Origin: Paenibacillus_AM sp052180255
GTDB taxonomy: Bacteria; Bacillota; Bacilli; Paenibacillales; NBRC-103111
Direction: 5' to 3'
DNA: 64,000 nucleotides
Assembly: GCF_052180255.1 (NCBI RefSeq)
Contig: NZ_CP197466.1
Span: forward strand, 3,410,001-3,474,000
Each line of letters begins with the position of its first letter. Within the stretch, counting starts at the first letter, position 1. The notes beneath the pieces were generated by a model. It had not been told where the DNA came from and made no database searches. It saw only the letters and a program-made list of their open reading frames with translations. Shown here piece by piece: positions 7,904 to 17,163 of this stretch. Both the position numbers and the translations under genes were made by a program.

Positions 7904-9865
7904 TTGCCGAGACATTTCGTAATTGGAAACGGAAAATTGTTAATCAATCTCGACCGTAACACTTATATGCGTGATCTGTACTACCCCTATGTTGGGCAGC
8001 TTAATCATATTGGCGGGTACCAGTGCCGGGTTGGTGTCTGGGTGGACGGCGCTTTTTCCTGGCTCAATGCACCCGAGTGGAAATTTCAATTGTCCTACAT
8101 CGAGGATTCACTTGTTACAGATGTAACCGCTACAAATGATCAATTAGGGCTCACCCTACACATTCATGATGGCGTGCATCAACGTGACCATATCTATATC
8201 AAACGCATAACGCTGCACAATCACCACGATGCGCAGCGTGAGGTTCGTCTCTTTTTCAATCAAGATCTTCTCATTAATGAAACAGAGATCGGCGATACAG
8301 CTGCTTATTACCCGTACAACAACACCATTTTTCATTATAAAAAAGACAATTACTTCATGTTCAATGGTTCAACGGGCAGTGAAGGGATCTACCAATACAC
8401 AACTGGGGTAAAAAGATTTTATAACGCTGAAGGAACATGGCGGGATGCTGAAGATGGGCACTTAATGGGAAATACGATTGCCCAAGGATCTGTTGATTCA
8501 ACCTTATCCTTGAAGCATCAACTTCCCATTCAAGGTGAGCACACTATCTATTACTGGATGACAGCAGGCCGAACGTTAGAGGAAGTAAAGAAGCTTGATT
8601 CCTATGTAAAAGAGAACCATCCCGGCAAGCTGTTAGATCGCGTCGCTATCTTCTGGCAGCGTTGGTCGAATAAAGAAGAACGACATTACGGTAATCTGAC
8701 ACCAGAGATGATTCGTCTATTTAAACATAGTCTGCTCATCGTTCGTACCCAGACGAATACCGGTGGAGCGATTATCGCTGCTAACGATTCCGATATCATG
8801 CAAAGCAATCGAGACCATTATTCCTATATGTGGCCTCGGGATGGCGCCTTAATTGCCTACGCCATGTCCAAAGCAGGTTACTCTGGGATGGTGACGCCTT
8901 TTTATCATTTTTGCGCAAATGCATTATCCGCTGAAGGCTATCTGCACCATAAGTATAACCCTGACGGAACTGTCGGCTCATCTTGGCATCCTTATATACA
9001 TGCGGGCCAGCCTCGCTTACCGATCCAAGAAGATGAGACAGCCCTGGTATTGTTTGCACTTTGGGAGGATTACCAGCAGCACGGTTCCATTGAACTAGCT
9101 CAATCTTTATATCACAGTTTAGTTCGTAAAGCGGCTGGGTTCTTAGCGGAGTATGTCAATCAAGAGCTAAATCTACCTCTTCCAAGCTATGACTTGTGGG
9201 AGGAACGCTATGGGATTTATACGTTCACGGTTTCAGCCGTCTATGGCGGTTTGTTAGCAGCCTCCAATTTCTGCGCCCTATTCGGAGACGATGAACGCAG
9301 CAAACGCTACAAACATACAGCCGAACGTTTGAAATCAGGCATACTTCAGCATCTATGGGATGATCAGGCCAAGCGTTTCGTGCGTGGGCTTTATTTAGAA
9401 GATGGCAAATGGGTCAAAGATATGACATTGGAAAGCTCGGTGTATGGTATTTTTGAGTTCGGTGTACTCCCTGCTGATGATGCTCGTGTTGTCTCCACGA
9501 TGCGTGCGATTAAAGATGGGCTCACCATCCAAACAGAGATTGGTGGCATCGCCCGATATGCGCATGACTATTACTTCCAGCGTTCATCCGACATTGAGCG
9601 AATACCAGGGAATCCGTGGATCATCTGCACCCTCTGGTTAGCAGAATGGGAAATCGAGTGTGCGAAAAATATGGCTGATCTCGAGTCACCTTTCCGTACT
9701 TTGGAATGGGTCGTTCGCCATGCCATGGAAAGCGGCATTCTCCCTGAGCAGCTTGATCCACTTACAGGTGAACCTGTTTCCGTCGCACCACTCACTTGGT
9801 CGCATGCTACTTTTGTCTTAGCTGTGGTAAAGTACATGAACAAGTATGAGCAGTTGTTAAAATAA
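7904..9865 (+). CDS. Glycoside hydrolase family 15 (glucoamylase/trehalase-like)
   Basis: 653 residues. An N-terminal beta-sandwich domain (about 1-250) precedes an (alpha/alpha)6 barrel (about 270-650). Family motifs are MWPRDGAL, QEDETALVLFALW (candidate catalytic acid region), YDLWEERYG, GNPWIICTLWLAEWE, and LPEQLDPLTGEPVSVAPLTWSH cut across the second catalytic region. GH15 enzymes release glucose from alpha-glucans or split trehalose; no signal peptide is visible, so it probably acts in the cytoplasm. The start is TTG with GAGGACGTGAT upstream. It follows the GT4 gene by 60 bp on the same strand, so the two are probably co-transcribed. Confidence 0.9.
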   Translation: MPRHFVIGNGKLLINLDRNTYMRDLYYPYVGQLNHIGGYQCRVGVWVDGAFSWLNAPEWKFQLSYIEDSLVTDVTATNDQLGLTLHIHDGVHQRDHIYIKRITLHNHHDAQREVRLFFNQDLLINETEIGDTAAYYPYNNTIFHYKKDNYFMFNGSTGSEGIYQYTTGVKRFYNAEGTWRDAEDGHLMGNTIAQGSVDSTLSLKHQLPIQGEHTIYYWMTAGRTLEEVKKLDSYVKENHPGKLLDRVAIFWQRWSNKEERHYGNLTPEMIRLFKHSLLIVRTQTNTGGAIIAANDSDIMQSNRDHYSYMWPRDGALIAYAMSKAGYSGMVTPFYHFCANALSAEGYLHHKYNPDGTVGSSWHPYIHAGQPRLPIQEDETALVLFALWEDYQQHGSIELAQSLYHSLVRKAAGFLAEYVNQELNLPLPSYDLWEERYGIYTFTVSAVYGGLLAASNFCALFGDDERSKRYKHTAERLKSGILQHLWDDQAKRFVRGLYLEDGKWVKDMTLESSVYGIFEFGVLPADDARVVSTMRAIKDGLTIQTEIGGIARYAHDYYFQRSSDIERIPGNPWIICTLWLAEWEIECAKNMADLESPFRTLEWVVRHAMESGILPEQLDPLTGEPVSVAPLTWSHATFVLAVVKYMNKYEQLLK

Positions 9866-9878
9866 ATCCTATCAAAAA

Positions 9879-9905
9879 GAGCCATGCGACTTCCCCGCAT
9901 GGCTC
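9879..9905 (-). terminator. Intrinsic terminator (minus strand)
   Basis: GAGCCATGCG and GCATGGCTC arms; the T-tract (CTTTTTGAT) exists only on the minus strand, so it ends the CBS-gene transcript. It may still help stop the plus-strand GH15 transcript. Confidence 0.75.
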
Positions 9906-9918
9906 CTATCCTAGAAAA

Positions 9919-10386
9919 TTACACTTGCCAAGCTCTACTATTCTCCATCGCCTTGCGAAGAAGATCACCACGGCTGATAATACCGACCAGCTTACCATTT
10001 TCCAAGACAGGTACTTTCTTAATCTTCCGTTTACCCAGTATTTCAGCGACCCTCTCTACAATTGTGTCCACATCCACACTGACAATACGATGTGTCGCAA
10101 TATTCATCACGGGCTCTTGGGCAAGCTCCTGAAGCTTGTCTCCCAATGCTTGATGATCCAGCCAAATACCTGTGAAACCCATTGGATCGATTACAAATTG
10201 ATCATGACTTCCTATATGTTTCATAATGTCTCCATCACTAATGAATCCAACTACTTTATGTTCATCATCGACAATCGGAACCCCACCTATGCGATTAGCA
10301 ACTAGTACTTCCATAACTTCTTTCATTTGGGCGTTGTTCGAGATTGCAATCACTTTATCGACCATAATATCTTTTGCTGTTCGCAT
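9919..10386 (-). CDS. Tandem CBS-domain protein
   Basis: 155 residues made of two CBS domains: residues 1-60 (AKDIMVDKV, IGGVPIVDDEHKVVGFISDGDI) and 90-150 (VPVLENGKLVGIISRGDLL). Stand-alone CBS pairs bind adenine nucleotides or related ligands and usually act as energy or second-messenger sensors. The insertion between them (HDQFVIDPMGFTGIWLDHQ) is typical of the small Bacillales CBS proteins. It has its own terminator. An 11-bp perfect palindrome lies 40-64 bp upstream of the start codon and may be an operator. Confidence 0.88.
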   Translation of the reverse strand: MRTAKDIMVDKVIAISNNAQMKEVMEVLVANRIGGVPIVDDEHKVVGFISDGDIMKHIGSHDQFVIDPMGFTGIWLDHQALGDKLQELAQEPVMNIATHRIVSVDVDTIVERVAEILGKRKIKKVPVLENGKLVGIISRGDLLRKAMENSRAWQV

Positions 10387-10425
10387 GATTATGCCTCCCT
10401 ATTCCCTATCTCTCATAGAAATTAT

Positions 10426-10450
10426 TTAATTCTAAATCTTTTAGAATTAA
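10426..10450. promoter_or_regulatory. 11-bp perfect palindrome upstream of the CBS gene
   Basis: TTAATTCTAAA-tct-TTTAGAATTAA. Position and symmetry suggest a repressor operator. The 7-1-7-like core is loosely reminiscent of Fur/PerR boxes but does not match their consensus. Confidence 0.5.
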
Positions 10451-10480
10451 TATTATTTTAACATAAATAACCTTTTTAAT

Positions 10481-10512
10481 AAAGAAAAAGCGTCTAACCG
10501 GTTGGCTAGCGC
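10481..10512 (-). terminator. Intrinsic terminator of gcvH
   Basis: On the minus strand GCGCTAGCC-aacc-GGTTAGACGC (one bulge) is followed by TTTTTCTTT. Confidence 0.75.
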
Positions 10513-10531
10513 TCGCTCTTTTCTTTCGATC

Positions 10532-10915
10532 TTATTCGTGTCCATAAACCTCAGCATATTTGGCTGCATCCCATAATTCTTCTAACTCTGCTGAATCTTG
10601 CAATTCCATCTCAACTAACCAACCTTGCTCATAAGGGCTCTGATTAATTTTCGAAGGTATCTTGCTTAACAATGTATTCACAGCTACAATTTTACCGGAA
10701 AGCGGTGCAAGAACCTCGGTAACCGTCTTGATTGATTCCGTTGAACCTAATGGTTCCCCGGCCTTCAAGACATCCCCCAAAAGCGGGAGCTCTGCGAATA
10801 CGATCATGCCAAGTTCCTCTTGTGCAAAATCCGTAATTCCAATTACCGCACGATTTCCTTCTAACCGTACCCATTCATGATTCGGTGTATACTTCAAGTG
10901 GTTTGGAGCTTCCAT
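10532..10915 (-). CDS. gcvH: Glycine cleavage system H protein
   Basis: 127 residues, the usual size for the lipoyl carrier of the glycine cleavage complex. Landmarks are YTPNHEWVRLEGN near the N-terminus and the lipoylation site ESIKTVTEV, with the modified lysine at about residue 62. The carrier moves the aminomethyl group between the P, T and L proteins and in Firmicutes also acts in lipoate relay. The second ATG (10915) is chosen because GGAGG lies 8 nt before it, while the first ATG (10921) is only 2 nt away. It stands alone without gcvT or gcvP in this window. Confidence 0.93.
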   Translation of the reverse strand: MEAPNHLKYTPNHEWVRLEGNRAVIGITDFAQEELGMIVFAELPLLGDVLKAGEPLGSTESIKTVTEVLAPLSGKIVAVNTLLSKIPSKINQSPYEQGWLVEMELQDSAELEELWDAAKYAEVYGHE

Positions 10916-11008
10916 TGTCATTCCTCCTATGCGCGTTCCATTTCACTATTACTTCATCTTTAACACCTTCACATATTACCATAACAAATTTCAGCAAAAA
11001 AACCAAGA

Positions 11009-11042
11009 AAGCCCCTCACCGTCGGTTGACGAATGAAGGGCT
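11009..11042 (-). terminator. Intrinsic terminator of the peroxiredoxin gene
   Basis: On the minus strand AAGCCCTTCA and TGAGGGGCTT arms are followed by TCTTGGTTTTTTT. Confidence 0.75.
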
Positions 11043-11058
11043 TGTCCAAGAAATGAAA

Positions 11059-11607
11059 TTACTTCACTTCAAGGTTTTTGTCGCCTGGTTTCCAGTTCAT
11101 TGGGCACAATCCACCGGATTGTAGAGCTTGCAATACACGTAGCGTTTCGTCAACAGAACGACCTACATCATTGTGGTTAACAACTTGGTATTTCAATTCG
11201 CCATGCGGATCGATGATGAATAATCCACGAAGTGCAATACCTTCTTCTTCGATCAATATACCGTAGTCACGCGCTACTTTCTTAGTCAAGTCAGCAGCAA
11301 GTGGGAAGTTCAACTGACCAAGACCATTTTGGTCGATTGGTGTGTTGATCCATGCACGGTGAGAGTGAATGCTATCTGTAGATACACCCAATACGTCACA
11401 GTTCATATCTCTAAGTGTTGGTGTCGCTGCGCTTAGACCTGTAATTTCAGTTGGGCATACGAATGTGAAATCTAGTGGGTAGAAGAATAATACTAACCAT
11501 TTGCCTGCATAATCAGACAACGAAACTTTTCCGAAGCCTGTACCGTCTCCGAAAGCTGTCTCCATTGTGAAATCTGGAGCTTGTTTACCTACTAAACGCT
11601 CTGCCAT
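11059..11607 (-). CDS. 2-Cys peroxiredoxin (AhpC/Prx1 type)
   Basis: 182 residues. It reduces hydrogen peroxide and organic hydroperoxides in the cytoplasm. The peroxidatic cysteine is in FTFVCPTE (about residue 53) and the resolving cysteine in GGLCPMNWKPG near the C-terminus, so this is a typical 2-Cys enzyme. Start ATG 11607 has AAGGAGG 9 nt upstream; the open frame upstream of it runs through the promoter and is not coding. No ahpF lies beside it, so thioredoxin is the likely reductant (inference). A consensus SigA promoter is present. Confidence 0.93.
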   Translation of the reverse strand: MAERLVGKQAPDFTMETAFGDGTGFGKVSLSDYAGKWLVLFFYPLDFTFVCPTEITGLSAATPTLRDMNCDVLGVSTDSIHSHRAWINTPIDQNGLGQLNFPLAADLTKKVARDYGILIEEEGIALRGLFIIDPHGELKYQVVNHNDVGRSVDETLRVLQALQSGGLCPMNWKPGDKNLEVK

Positions 11608-11650
11608 GTAAGAAATCCTCCTTGAATGTCTATCTATTTTTAATAGTAAA

Positions 11651-11679
11651 ATCGTATCATTCGGCCTGTCCAATGTCAA
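11651..11679 (-). promoter_or_regulatory. SigA promoter of the peroxiredoxin gene
   Basis: Minus strand TTGACA (11679-11674), 17 bp, TACGAT (11656-11651), about 45 bp before the start codon. Confidence 0.75.
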
Positions 11680-11708
11680 CGCTACCAATCACATATAATA
11701 GTCATCTA

Positions 11709-13442
11709 TCAAATGACATCTTGGAGTTCCAAAAGACGATCCTGTTGTTTTTGTACAAGATCATAGTAGACAGATCGTTGTTCAAGTAACACTCCATGTC
11801 TACCCTGTTCAACAACAGTACCTTGATCCATAACAACAATGTGATCCGCATTCTGTATTGTAGATAAACGATGCGCGATAATAATTGTAATTCGCCCCTG
11901 ACGCAGGCGGTCCAGATTCGCTTGTACTTGTCGTTCAGTTTCCATGTCCAGTGCAGAGGTCGCCTCATCAAGAATAAGCACCTCGGTATCTCGTAGCACC
12001 GCTCTTGCTAAAGCAAGCCTCTGCCTTTGACCCCCAGATAGAGTTACCCCTCGTTCTCCAATAACCGTGTCATACCCTTCAGGTAGACTCATGATATAGT
12101 CATGAATCAGCATCGCTTTGCAAATTTCATGCATCTTTTCCTCAGATATCTTTTCACTACCTAGGAGAAGATTCGTTCGAACCGTATCAGGGAACAGATA
12201 AGGATCTTGAAACACAAGTGTGATCCTATTCATCCATTCTTTCCTCTGAATATCTTGTAAGGGAAGGTCGTTAATTCGTATCGTTCCTTCACTTGGTTCA
12301 AAAAAACGAACTAGCAGACTTGCTACCGTAGATTTCCCTCCACCACTTGAACTAACGAACGCTGTTTTCTGCCTTGCAAGGAGACTCACATTTAACCGCT
12401 TCAACACATCTTGTTTCCCATATTTAAACGATACCTGATCAAATTCCACCCTCTCAATCGGTGCATGTAACGTAAGTGTCCCTTCTTGAATACTTTCCCC
12501 TTCCAATACACCACGCAATCGCTCTATTGAAGACATTCTGCTCGAAAGACTCATAATAGCTAAGTAAATCTCGTTAAAAGATTCAAGCATTCGAGTCGTA
12601 AATTGATACGTAATTACAAACATCCCAATTGACAACTCATTTGAGAGAACCAGCTTACCCCCGTACAACAAGACAAATAATACCGCCCCCCACTTTAGAG
12701 GATCACTAAATAGCATCTGCTTATTAATTAATTTTCCTTCCTTCATGACGCTCTGAAAGTACGTTTGGAATTTCTTTGAATAGGTTCGACTTTCCCAATC
12801 TTGTCTATGGAAAGCGATCACTTCTCTGGTTGACGAGACTCCTTCTTCAAGATGAACAATGAGATCCGATTTGTTCCGATTGACTTCCCCTGCCACTTTC
12901 TTACGTGGTAGAGCAAATATTTTACCTAATACCGTATAAAGACATGTAAAGACTAGCATAACACCTAACATCAGCAAATTTGCCTGATACATAGCAACTG
13001 TAATCACGACCAAGCTAAATACATACTGCATCACACGCGGGAAATACATCCCACCAAAATGAGCGCTCATCTTGATATCATCTGTAAAATTGTACACATA
13101 ATTTGCAGTTCGTTCATTTTGTAATCTTTCAATTGGCAAACGATACATGCGTTGCATCAGTTCACTGCTCATCGAAGCTCTTATTTTGGCACAAGTCAGG
13201 TGAATCACGTGCGGACCAAAAGTAAACAGTAGCGAGTAGATCAGATATGCCGCTGCAATTTGGAACAAGACTGGCCAGAAGCGCCCCATTTCCCCACCTA
13301 AGAAGACATCATCAATCATCGTTTTCTGCAGCCAAATGGAGGCTAAATTGGATGTTCCTTCTAAGGCCATTAGAACAATGGAGAGTGTCAACAACCCTTT
13401 AGCTTTACGCATATGGCTCCATAGCCATCTCAAGTTATTCAT
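11709..13442 (-). CDS. ABC exporter half-transporter, subunit 2
   Basis: 577 residues: six transmembrane helices (about 15-310) and a C-terminal ATPase with Walker A-like SSSGGGKST, signature LSGGQRQR, Walker B VLILDEATSALD and an H-loop IIAHRLST. The first glycine of the Walker A consensus is a serine. Start ATG 13442 follows CAGGAGGCAAACG and overlaps the stop of the partner gene by 8 nt (ATGAATAA), so the two are translationally coupled and probably form a heterodimer. The substrate cannot be told from sequence; drugs, lipids or peptides are all possible. Confidence 0.9.
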   Translation of the reverse strand: MNNLRWLWSHMRKAKGLLTLSIVLMALEGTSNLASIWLQKTMIDDVFLGGEMGRFWPVLFQIAAAYLIYSLLFTFGPHVIHLTCAKIRASMSSELMQRMYRLPIERLQNERTANYVYNFTDDIKMSAHFGGMYFPRVMQYVFSLVVITVAMYQANLLMLGVMLVFTCLYTVLGKIFALPRKKVAGEVNRNKSDLIVHLEEGVSSTREVIAFHRQDWESRTYSKKFQTYFQSVMKEGKLINKQMLFSDPLKWGAVLFVLLYGGKLVLSNELSIGMFVITYQFTTRMLESFNEIYLAIMSLSSRMSSIERLRGVLEGESIQEGTLTLHAPIERVEFDQVSFKYGKQDVLKRLNVSLLARQKTAFVSSSGGGKSTVASLLVRFFEPSEGTIRINDLPLQDIQRKEWMNRITLVFQDPYLFPDTVRTNLLLGSEKISEEKMHEICKAMLIHDYIMSLPEGYDTVIGERGVTLSGGQRQRLALARAVLRDTEVLILDEATSALDMETERQVQANLDRLRQGRITIIIAHRLSTIQNADHIVVMDQGTVVEQGRHGVLLEQRSVYYDLVQKQQDRLLELQDVI

Positions 13443-15207
13443 CGTTTGCCTCCTGTTCTTTTGACTGACCAACTTTGATCTGGTAGAAAGCTCCCTTGGC
13501 TTCGATTAATTCCTGATGAGTTCCCGCTTCTACAACTTGTCCCCCATCAATAACAACAATTTGATCAAAATCTTCAATCGTCGAAAGGCGATGTGCAACT
13601 GCAATCACTGTTTTTCCTTGAAATGCATGACGAAAAGCCTTCTGAACCTCATTTTCACTTACGTTATCAAGTGCCGAAGTTGCTTCATCTAACAAAATAA
13701 TAGAAGGATTGTGGATCAACATCCTTGCAATCGCGATCCTTTGCTTCTGCCCTCCTGAAAGCTTCACGCCTCTTTCTCCTACTATCGTGTCATAGCCATC
13801 TGGAAAAGCTGTAATAAACGCATGGGCATATGCTGCTTTCGCAGCTGCAAGCACTTCTTCCTCTGATGCCTCTGGTTTACCAAACTTAATATTCTCCCTT
13901 ACTGAGGAACCGAACATATAGGATTCTTGAAACACATAACCCAGAGATTGTCTTAATGAGGAAAAAGATAACTGATTGATCGGGATATCATCGATGTAAA
14001 TTTGTCCTTCTTGAGGATCATAAAAGCGTCCAAGCAGCTTTAAGACAGTCGATTTCCCATTCCCGCTCGTTCCTACCAAGGCAACACGTTCCCCAGGTAC
14101 AATTCGCAAATCAAAGTGCTGTAGAATAGGCTGACTCGGATGATAGGCAAAAGAGACTTTGTCAAAACGGACTTCGCCGCGAACACGGGATAAATGAAGA
14201 GGCTGCTCATCTTCACTGACTTGAGGTTTTAGTTGTATAAATTGATACAACCGATCGATCTGATGCATCAACACTTTCTGCTCCGTAATGTTGGTAACAA
14301 CAATGGTTAATTTATGCATGGCAACGAAATATAGAAGAAGAAAGGAAACGAACTCCCCCACCTTTAGATCTTGCCACTGCACCAAGTAATAGCCATATAT
14401 AAAAATCGCGATACCGCCAATATAATAAGTCAACCGTCGATTCGTTCCACGTAAGTAAGCATACCAGTAAGTTTTTATCATACTCGAATTGAAAACCGAT
14501 ACCTTGTTCATAAATCGATCTAAGTCCCATTTCTCTGCTGCAAACACGCGTAATTCCGATATAGAAGAGATACTTTCATATACTTGCTGATTCTCTGCAA
14601 CTCGATTTCTCGACATCTCTTTACCCGTTATAGATGCTTGTCGTTCTAACATTGGACCAAATATGTAGTAAAGAAAGAAACAAGGAACAACGATTATGGA
14701 CAAGTGTACGCTTGTAGTGACCATCATGGCCAAAGAAATAATTGAAAAAATGAAATAGTTGATTAACCATGGAAAATGATCCCGATACAGACTTTGTAAA
14801 GACGCTACTTCTGTATTCAATAGAGATAACGTTTGACCCACTGAATTTTGCTCATAGTAAGAAAATCCTAACTTACGTAAATGTTGAAATATCGTAAACT
14901 GTACGTCTCTAGCAGCTTTTTCTTGTAAATGCCTTTGCAGTAAATTTCGAAGTAAACTGGCCAGTAGTCCAAGCGCAATTAGACCTGTGAGCAATAAAAT
15001 TAAATAATAAAATAAATCCAAATCACGGCTTGGTAGAATGACATCGATGAAGAATTGAATGAACTTCGGGATCACAAGCTCTGAGGCGGAAAAGATGATG
15101 TTGGTTATAACCAGAAGTATCAGAATGCCGAGATAAGGCTTTACAAACTTTAATGACCATACATAAACCGTCCATAGTCGAGTTGATTCTTTCGCTTGAT
15201 TTTGCAT
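13435..15207 (-). CDS. ABC exporter half-transporter, subunit 1
   Basis: 590 residues: six transmembrane helices (about 20-310), then an ATPase with canonical Walker A GTSGNGKST, signature LSGGQKQR, Walker B IILLDEATSALD and AHRLST. It is first in a two-gene operon behind a strong promoter. ATG 15207 is preferred, with AGGTG about 6 nt upstream; an in-frame GTG is at 15216. The intact ATPase here and the altered P-loop in the partner would suit an asymmetric heterodimeric exporter. Confidence 0.9.
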   Translation of the reverse strand: MQNQAKESTRLWTVYVWSLKFVKPYLGILILLVITNIIFSASELVIPKFIQFFIDVILPSRDLDLFYYLILLLTGLIALGLLASLLRNLLQRHLQEKAARDVQFTIFQHLRKLGFSYYEQNSVGQTLSLLNTEVASLQSLYRDHFPWLINYFIFSIISLAMMVTTSVHLSIIVVPCFFLYYIFGPMLERQASITGKEMSRNRVAENQQVYESISSISELRVFAAEKWDLDRFMNKVSVFNSSMIKTYWYAYLRGTNRRLTYYIGGIAIFIYGYYLVQWQDLKVGEFVSFLLLYFVAMHKLTIVVTNITEQKVLMHQIDRLYQFIQLKPQVSEDEQPLHLSRVRGEVRFDKVSFAYHPSQPILQHFDLRIVPGERVALVGTSGNGKSTVLKLLGRFYDPQEGQIYIDDIPINQLSFSSLRQSLGYVFQESYMFGSSVRENIKFGKPEASEEEVLAAAKAAYAHAFITAFPDGYDTIVGERGVKLSGGQKQRIAIARMLIHNPSIILLDEATSALDNVSENEVQKAFRHAFQGKTVIAVAHRLSTIEDFDQIVVIDGGQVVEAGTHQELIEAKGAFYQIKVGQSKEQEANDE

Positions 15208-15252
15208 CGTACGCACCTGCCTTTCTTATTCATTTTTTTGGAAAATAAAACC

Positions 15253-15281
15253 ATTGTATGGGTTGCATCTAAAGTTGTCAA
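15253..15281 (-). promoter_or_regulatory. SigA promoter of the ABC exporter operon
   Basis: Minus strand TTGACA (15281-15276), 17 bp, TACAAT (15258-15253). Confidence 0.8.
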
Positions 15282-15300
15282 TCGCTATAAGCGCTAAAAA

Positions 15301-15334
15301 GACTGCCCTTCAGTCGTTGACATTGGGGGCAGTC
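15301..15334 (-). terminator. Intrinsic terminator of leuB
   Basis: GACTGCCC and GGGCAGTC arms; on the minus strand they are followed by TTTTTAG. Confidence 0.8.
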
Positions 15335-15356
15335 CTCTTTTCTTTTATTTATTCAT

Positions 15357-16436
15357 TTATTTCCGAATCGCAGCTACGATTAAATCACCCATCGCAGTTG
15401 TGCCGATTGCTTTACTCTTATCGACTGCAATATCTCCTGTGCGGTGACCTGCATCAAGCACTTCTTTCACTGCGCGCTCGATGGCATCAGCCGCATCATG
15501 ATAACCGAAAGTTAAGCGGAACATCAATGCCACGGACAAGATTGTCGCAATTGGATTGGAAATTCCTTGTCCTGCAATATCAGGAGCAGAACCGTGTACG
15601 GGCTCATAAAGGCCAAATGCACCTTCACCAAGTGATGCAGAAGATAGCATACCGATCGAACCTGTTAACATAGCTGCTTCATCACTTAGAATATCTCCGA
15701 ACATATTCTCTGTTACAATGACGTCAAATGAAGAGGGACGACGAAGGAGCTGCATCGCACAGTTATCGACTAATACGTGCTCAAGTTCAACATCTGGATA
15801 GTCCGCTGAGATACGTACCACAACTTCTCTCCAAAGACGGGAAGTTTCAAGTACGTTCGCTTTATCAACAGAAGCCAGTTTCTTACGTCTTGTTCTTGCC
15901 ACCTCAAATGCTTGACGTGCAATACGTTCTATTTCTTTTACATTATAGACACATGTATCAACCGCTTCTTCACCATGTTCACCTTCACGACGGAACTTTT
16001 CACCGAAGTAGATTCCGCCTGTCAGCTCACGTACGACGATTAAATCCGTTCCATCCAGTACTTCTGGCTTCAAAGTAGAAGCATCTTTCAAGCAATCGAA
16101 CACGACTGCAGGACGAATGTTGGAGAAAAGTCCAAGTGCTTTACGAATACCAAGCAAGCCTGTCTCAGGACGAAGTTCCTTCGGATTGTTATCCCATTTC
16201 GGTCCACCAACTGCACCAAGCAATACCGCATCTGCTCTTTGGCACATTTCCAATGTTTCTTGGGGAAGTGGTGTTCCATGCTCATCAATTGCAATACCGC
16301 CGAATAAGCCATGCTCTGTTTCAAATGAATATCCGAACAATTCCTCTGTACGTTTCAACACTTTTTCCGCTTCTGCAACGACTTCTGGACCAATTCCGTC
16401 ACCAGGAATAACTGCAATCTTTTTAACCTCTGCCAT
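15357..16436 (-). CDS. leuB: 3-isopropylmalate dehydrogenase
   Basis: 359 residues, the normal length. It oxidises and decarboxylates 3-isopropylmalate with NAD in leucine synthesis. Signatures are IAVIPGDGIGPEVV at the N-terminus, the arginines of the substrate site in RPETGLLGIRKAL, and the dehydrogenase signature NMFGDILSDEAAMLTGSIGM. ATG 16436 (GGGAG about 10 nt upstream) is preferred over the in-frame GTG at 16445. It is separated from leuA by five unrelated genes, and leuC/leuD are not in the window. Confidence 0.95.
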   Translation of the reverse strand: MAEVKKIAVIPGDGIGPEVVAEAEKVLKRTEELFGYSFETEHGLFGGIAIDEHGTPLPQETLEMCQRADAVLLGAVGGPKWDNNPKELRPETGLLGIRKALGLFSNIRPAVVFDCLKDASTLKPEVLDGTDLIVVRELTGGIYFGEKFRREGEHGEEAVDTCVYNVKEIERIARQAFEVARTRRKKLASVDKANVLETSRLWREVVVRISADYPDVELEHVLVDNCAMQLLRRPSSFDVIVTENMFGDILSDEAAMLTGSIGMLSSASLGEGAFGLYEPVHGSAPDIAGQGISNPIATILSVALMFRLTFGYHDAADAIERAVKEVLDAGHRTGDIAVDKSKAIGTTAMGDLIVAAIRK

Positions 16437-16548
16437 ATGTAACACGCTCCCATGATTTTCGCTTATCTATAGTTGTAGCATATTTCTATACACGATTCTA
16501 AGATATAAAATCTATGGTCTTTATAGGTATTACCTATGGGAGTAGGGA

Positions 16549-17136
16549 TTAATTCTTCACTAACTTATGCAAAATTAAAATTTGCCTTGCATTACATACG
16601 AGCAGAACAACCATCATAAACAATGTACTGAAAAAATCATCGGCTTTAAACACGGGTAAAGACATCAATGCCGTACCCACAATCATGAAGAACAACGTCG
16701 GCAGCAAAGCTCCCCGATTCGTCAACTTCACTTTCCACATCGCGACGATAATTGAAAATACTAATAATAAGGCAGGTAAAAGCAATGAAATCGCCGCACT
16801 TTGCGTCGATTGCCCTTTATAGCTGAAATAATAGAATAGATCTGCAACCGCCAGTACAATAAAGAACCACTGTACAAAGTTCCATACCTTTAATCGATTT
16901 TTCAAAATACCGATCATATAATATTTCAGCATTAAAAAGGCGAAAAAGCCAAGAACACTCGTCATGCTAGCCGTTAGAAGCCCAAGTGATACCCCTTTAA
17001 GCTCTTCTCCAACCCCACCACTACCAAACAAAATAAAATTTGGAACTGTCATGCGTAAAACCCACCACAGCAACAATCCAGATATTAAACCATAAACAAT
17101 CGTTGTCCACATGACATAAAGCCATTTTTTAAGCAC
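16549..17136 (-). CDS. kbaA: KinB-signalling pathway activation protein (KbaA-like)
   Basis: About 195 residues with five to six transmembrane segments and short loops, close to the ~198 residues of B. subtilis KbaA, which activates the KinB kinase branch of the sporulation phosphorelay. The N-terminus LKKWLYVMWTT and overall hydrophobic layout fit, but the family has few invariant residues, so the name is moderately secure. Start GTG 17136 is chosen because AAGGAGAG lies 6 nt upstream. The nearby gerQ and cwlJ agree with a sporulation role. Confidence 0.65.
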   Translation of the reverse strand: MLKKWLYVMWTTIVYGLISGLLLWWVLRMTVPNFILFGSGGVGEELKGVSLGLLTASMTSVLGFFAFLMLKYYMIGILKNRLKVWNFVQWFFIVLAVADLFYYFSYKGQSTQSAAISLLLPALLLVFSIIVAMWKVKLTNRGALLPTLFFMIVGTALMSLPVFKADDFFSTLFMMVVLLVCNARQILILHKLVKN

Positions 17137-17163
17137 ATATATCTCTCCTTCATCATATAGAAA

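Noticed and set aside
15254..15673. 139-codon plus-strand ORF
   Set aside because: It covers the ABC promoter and the leuB terminator and runs antisense into leuB.
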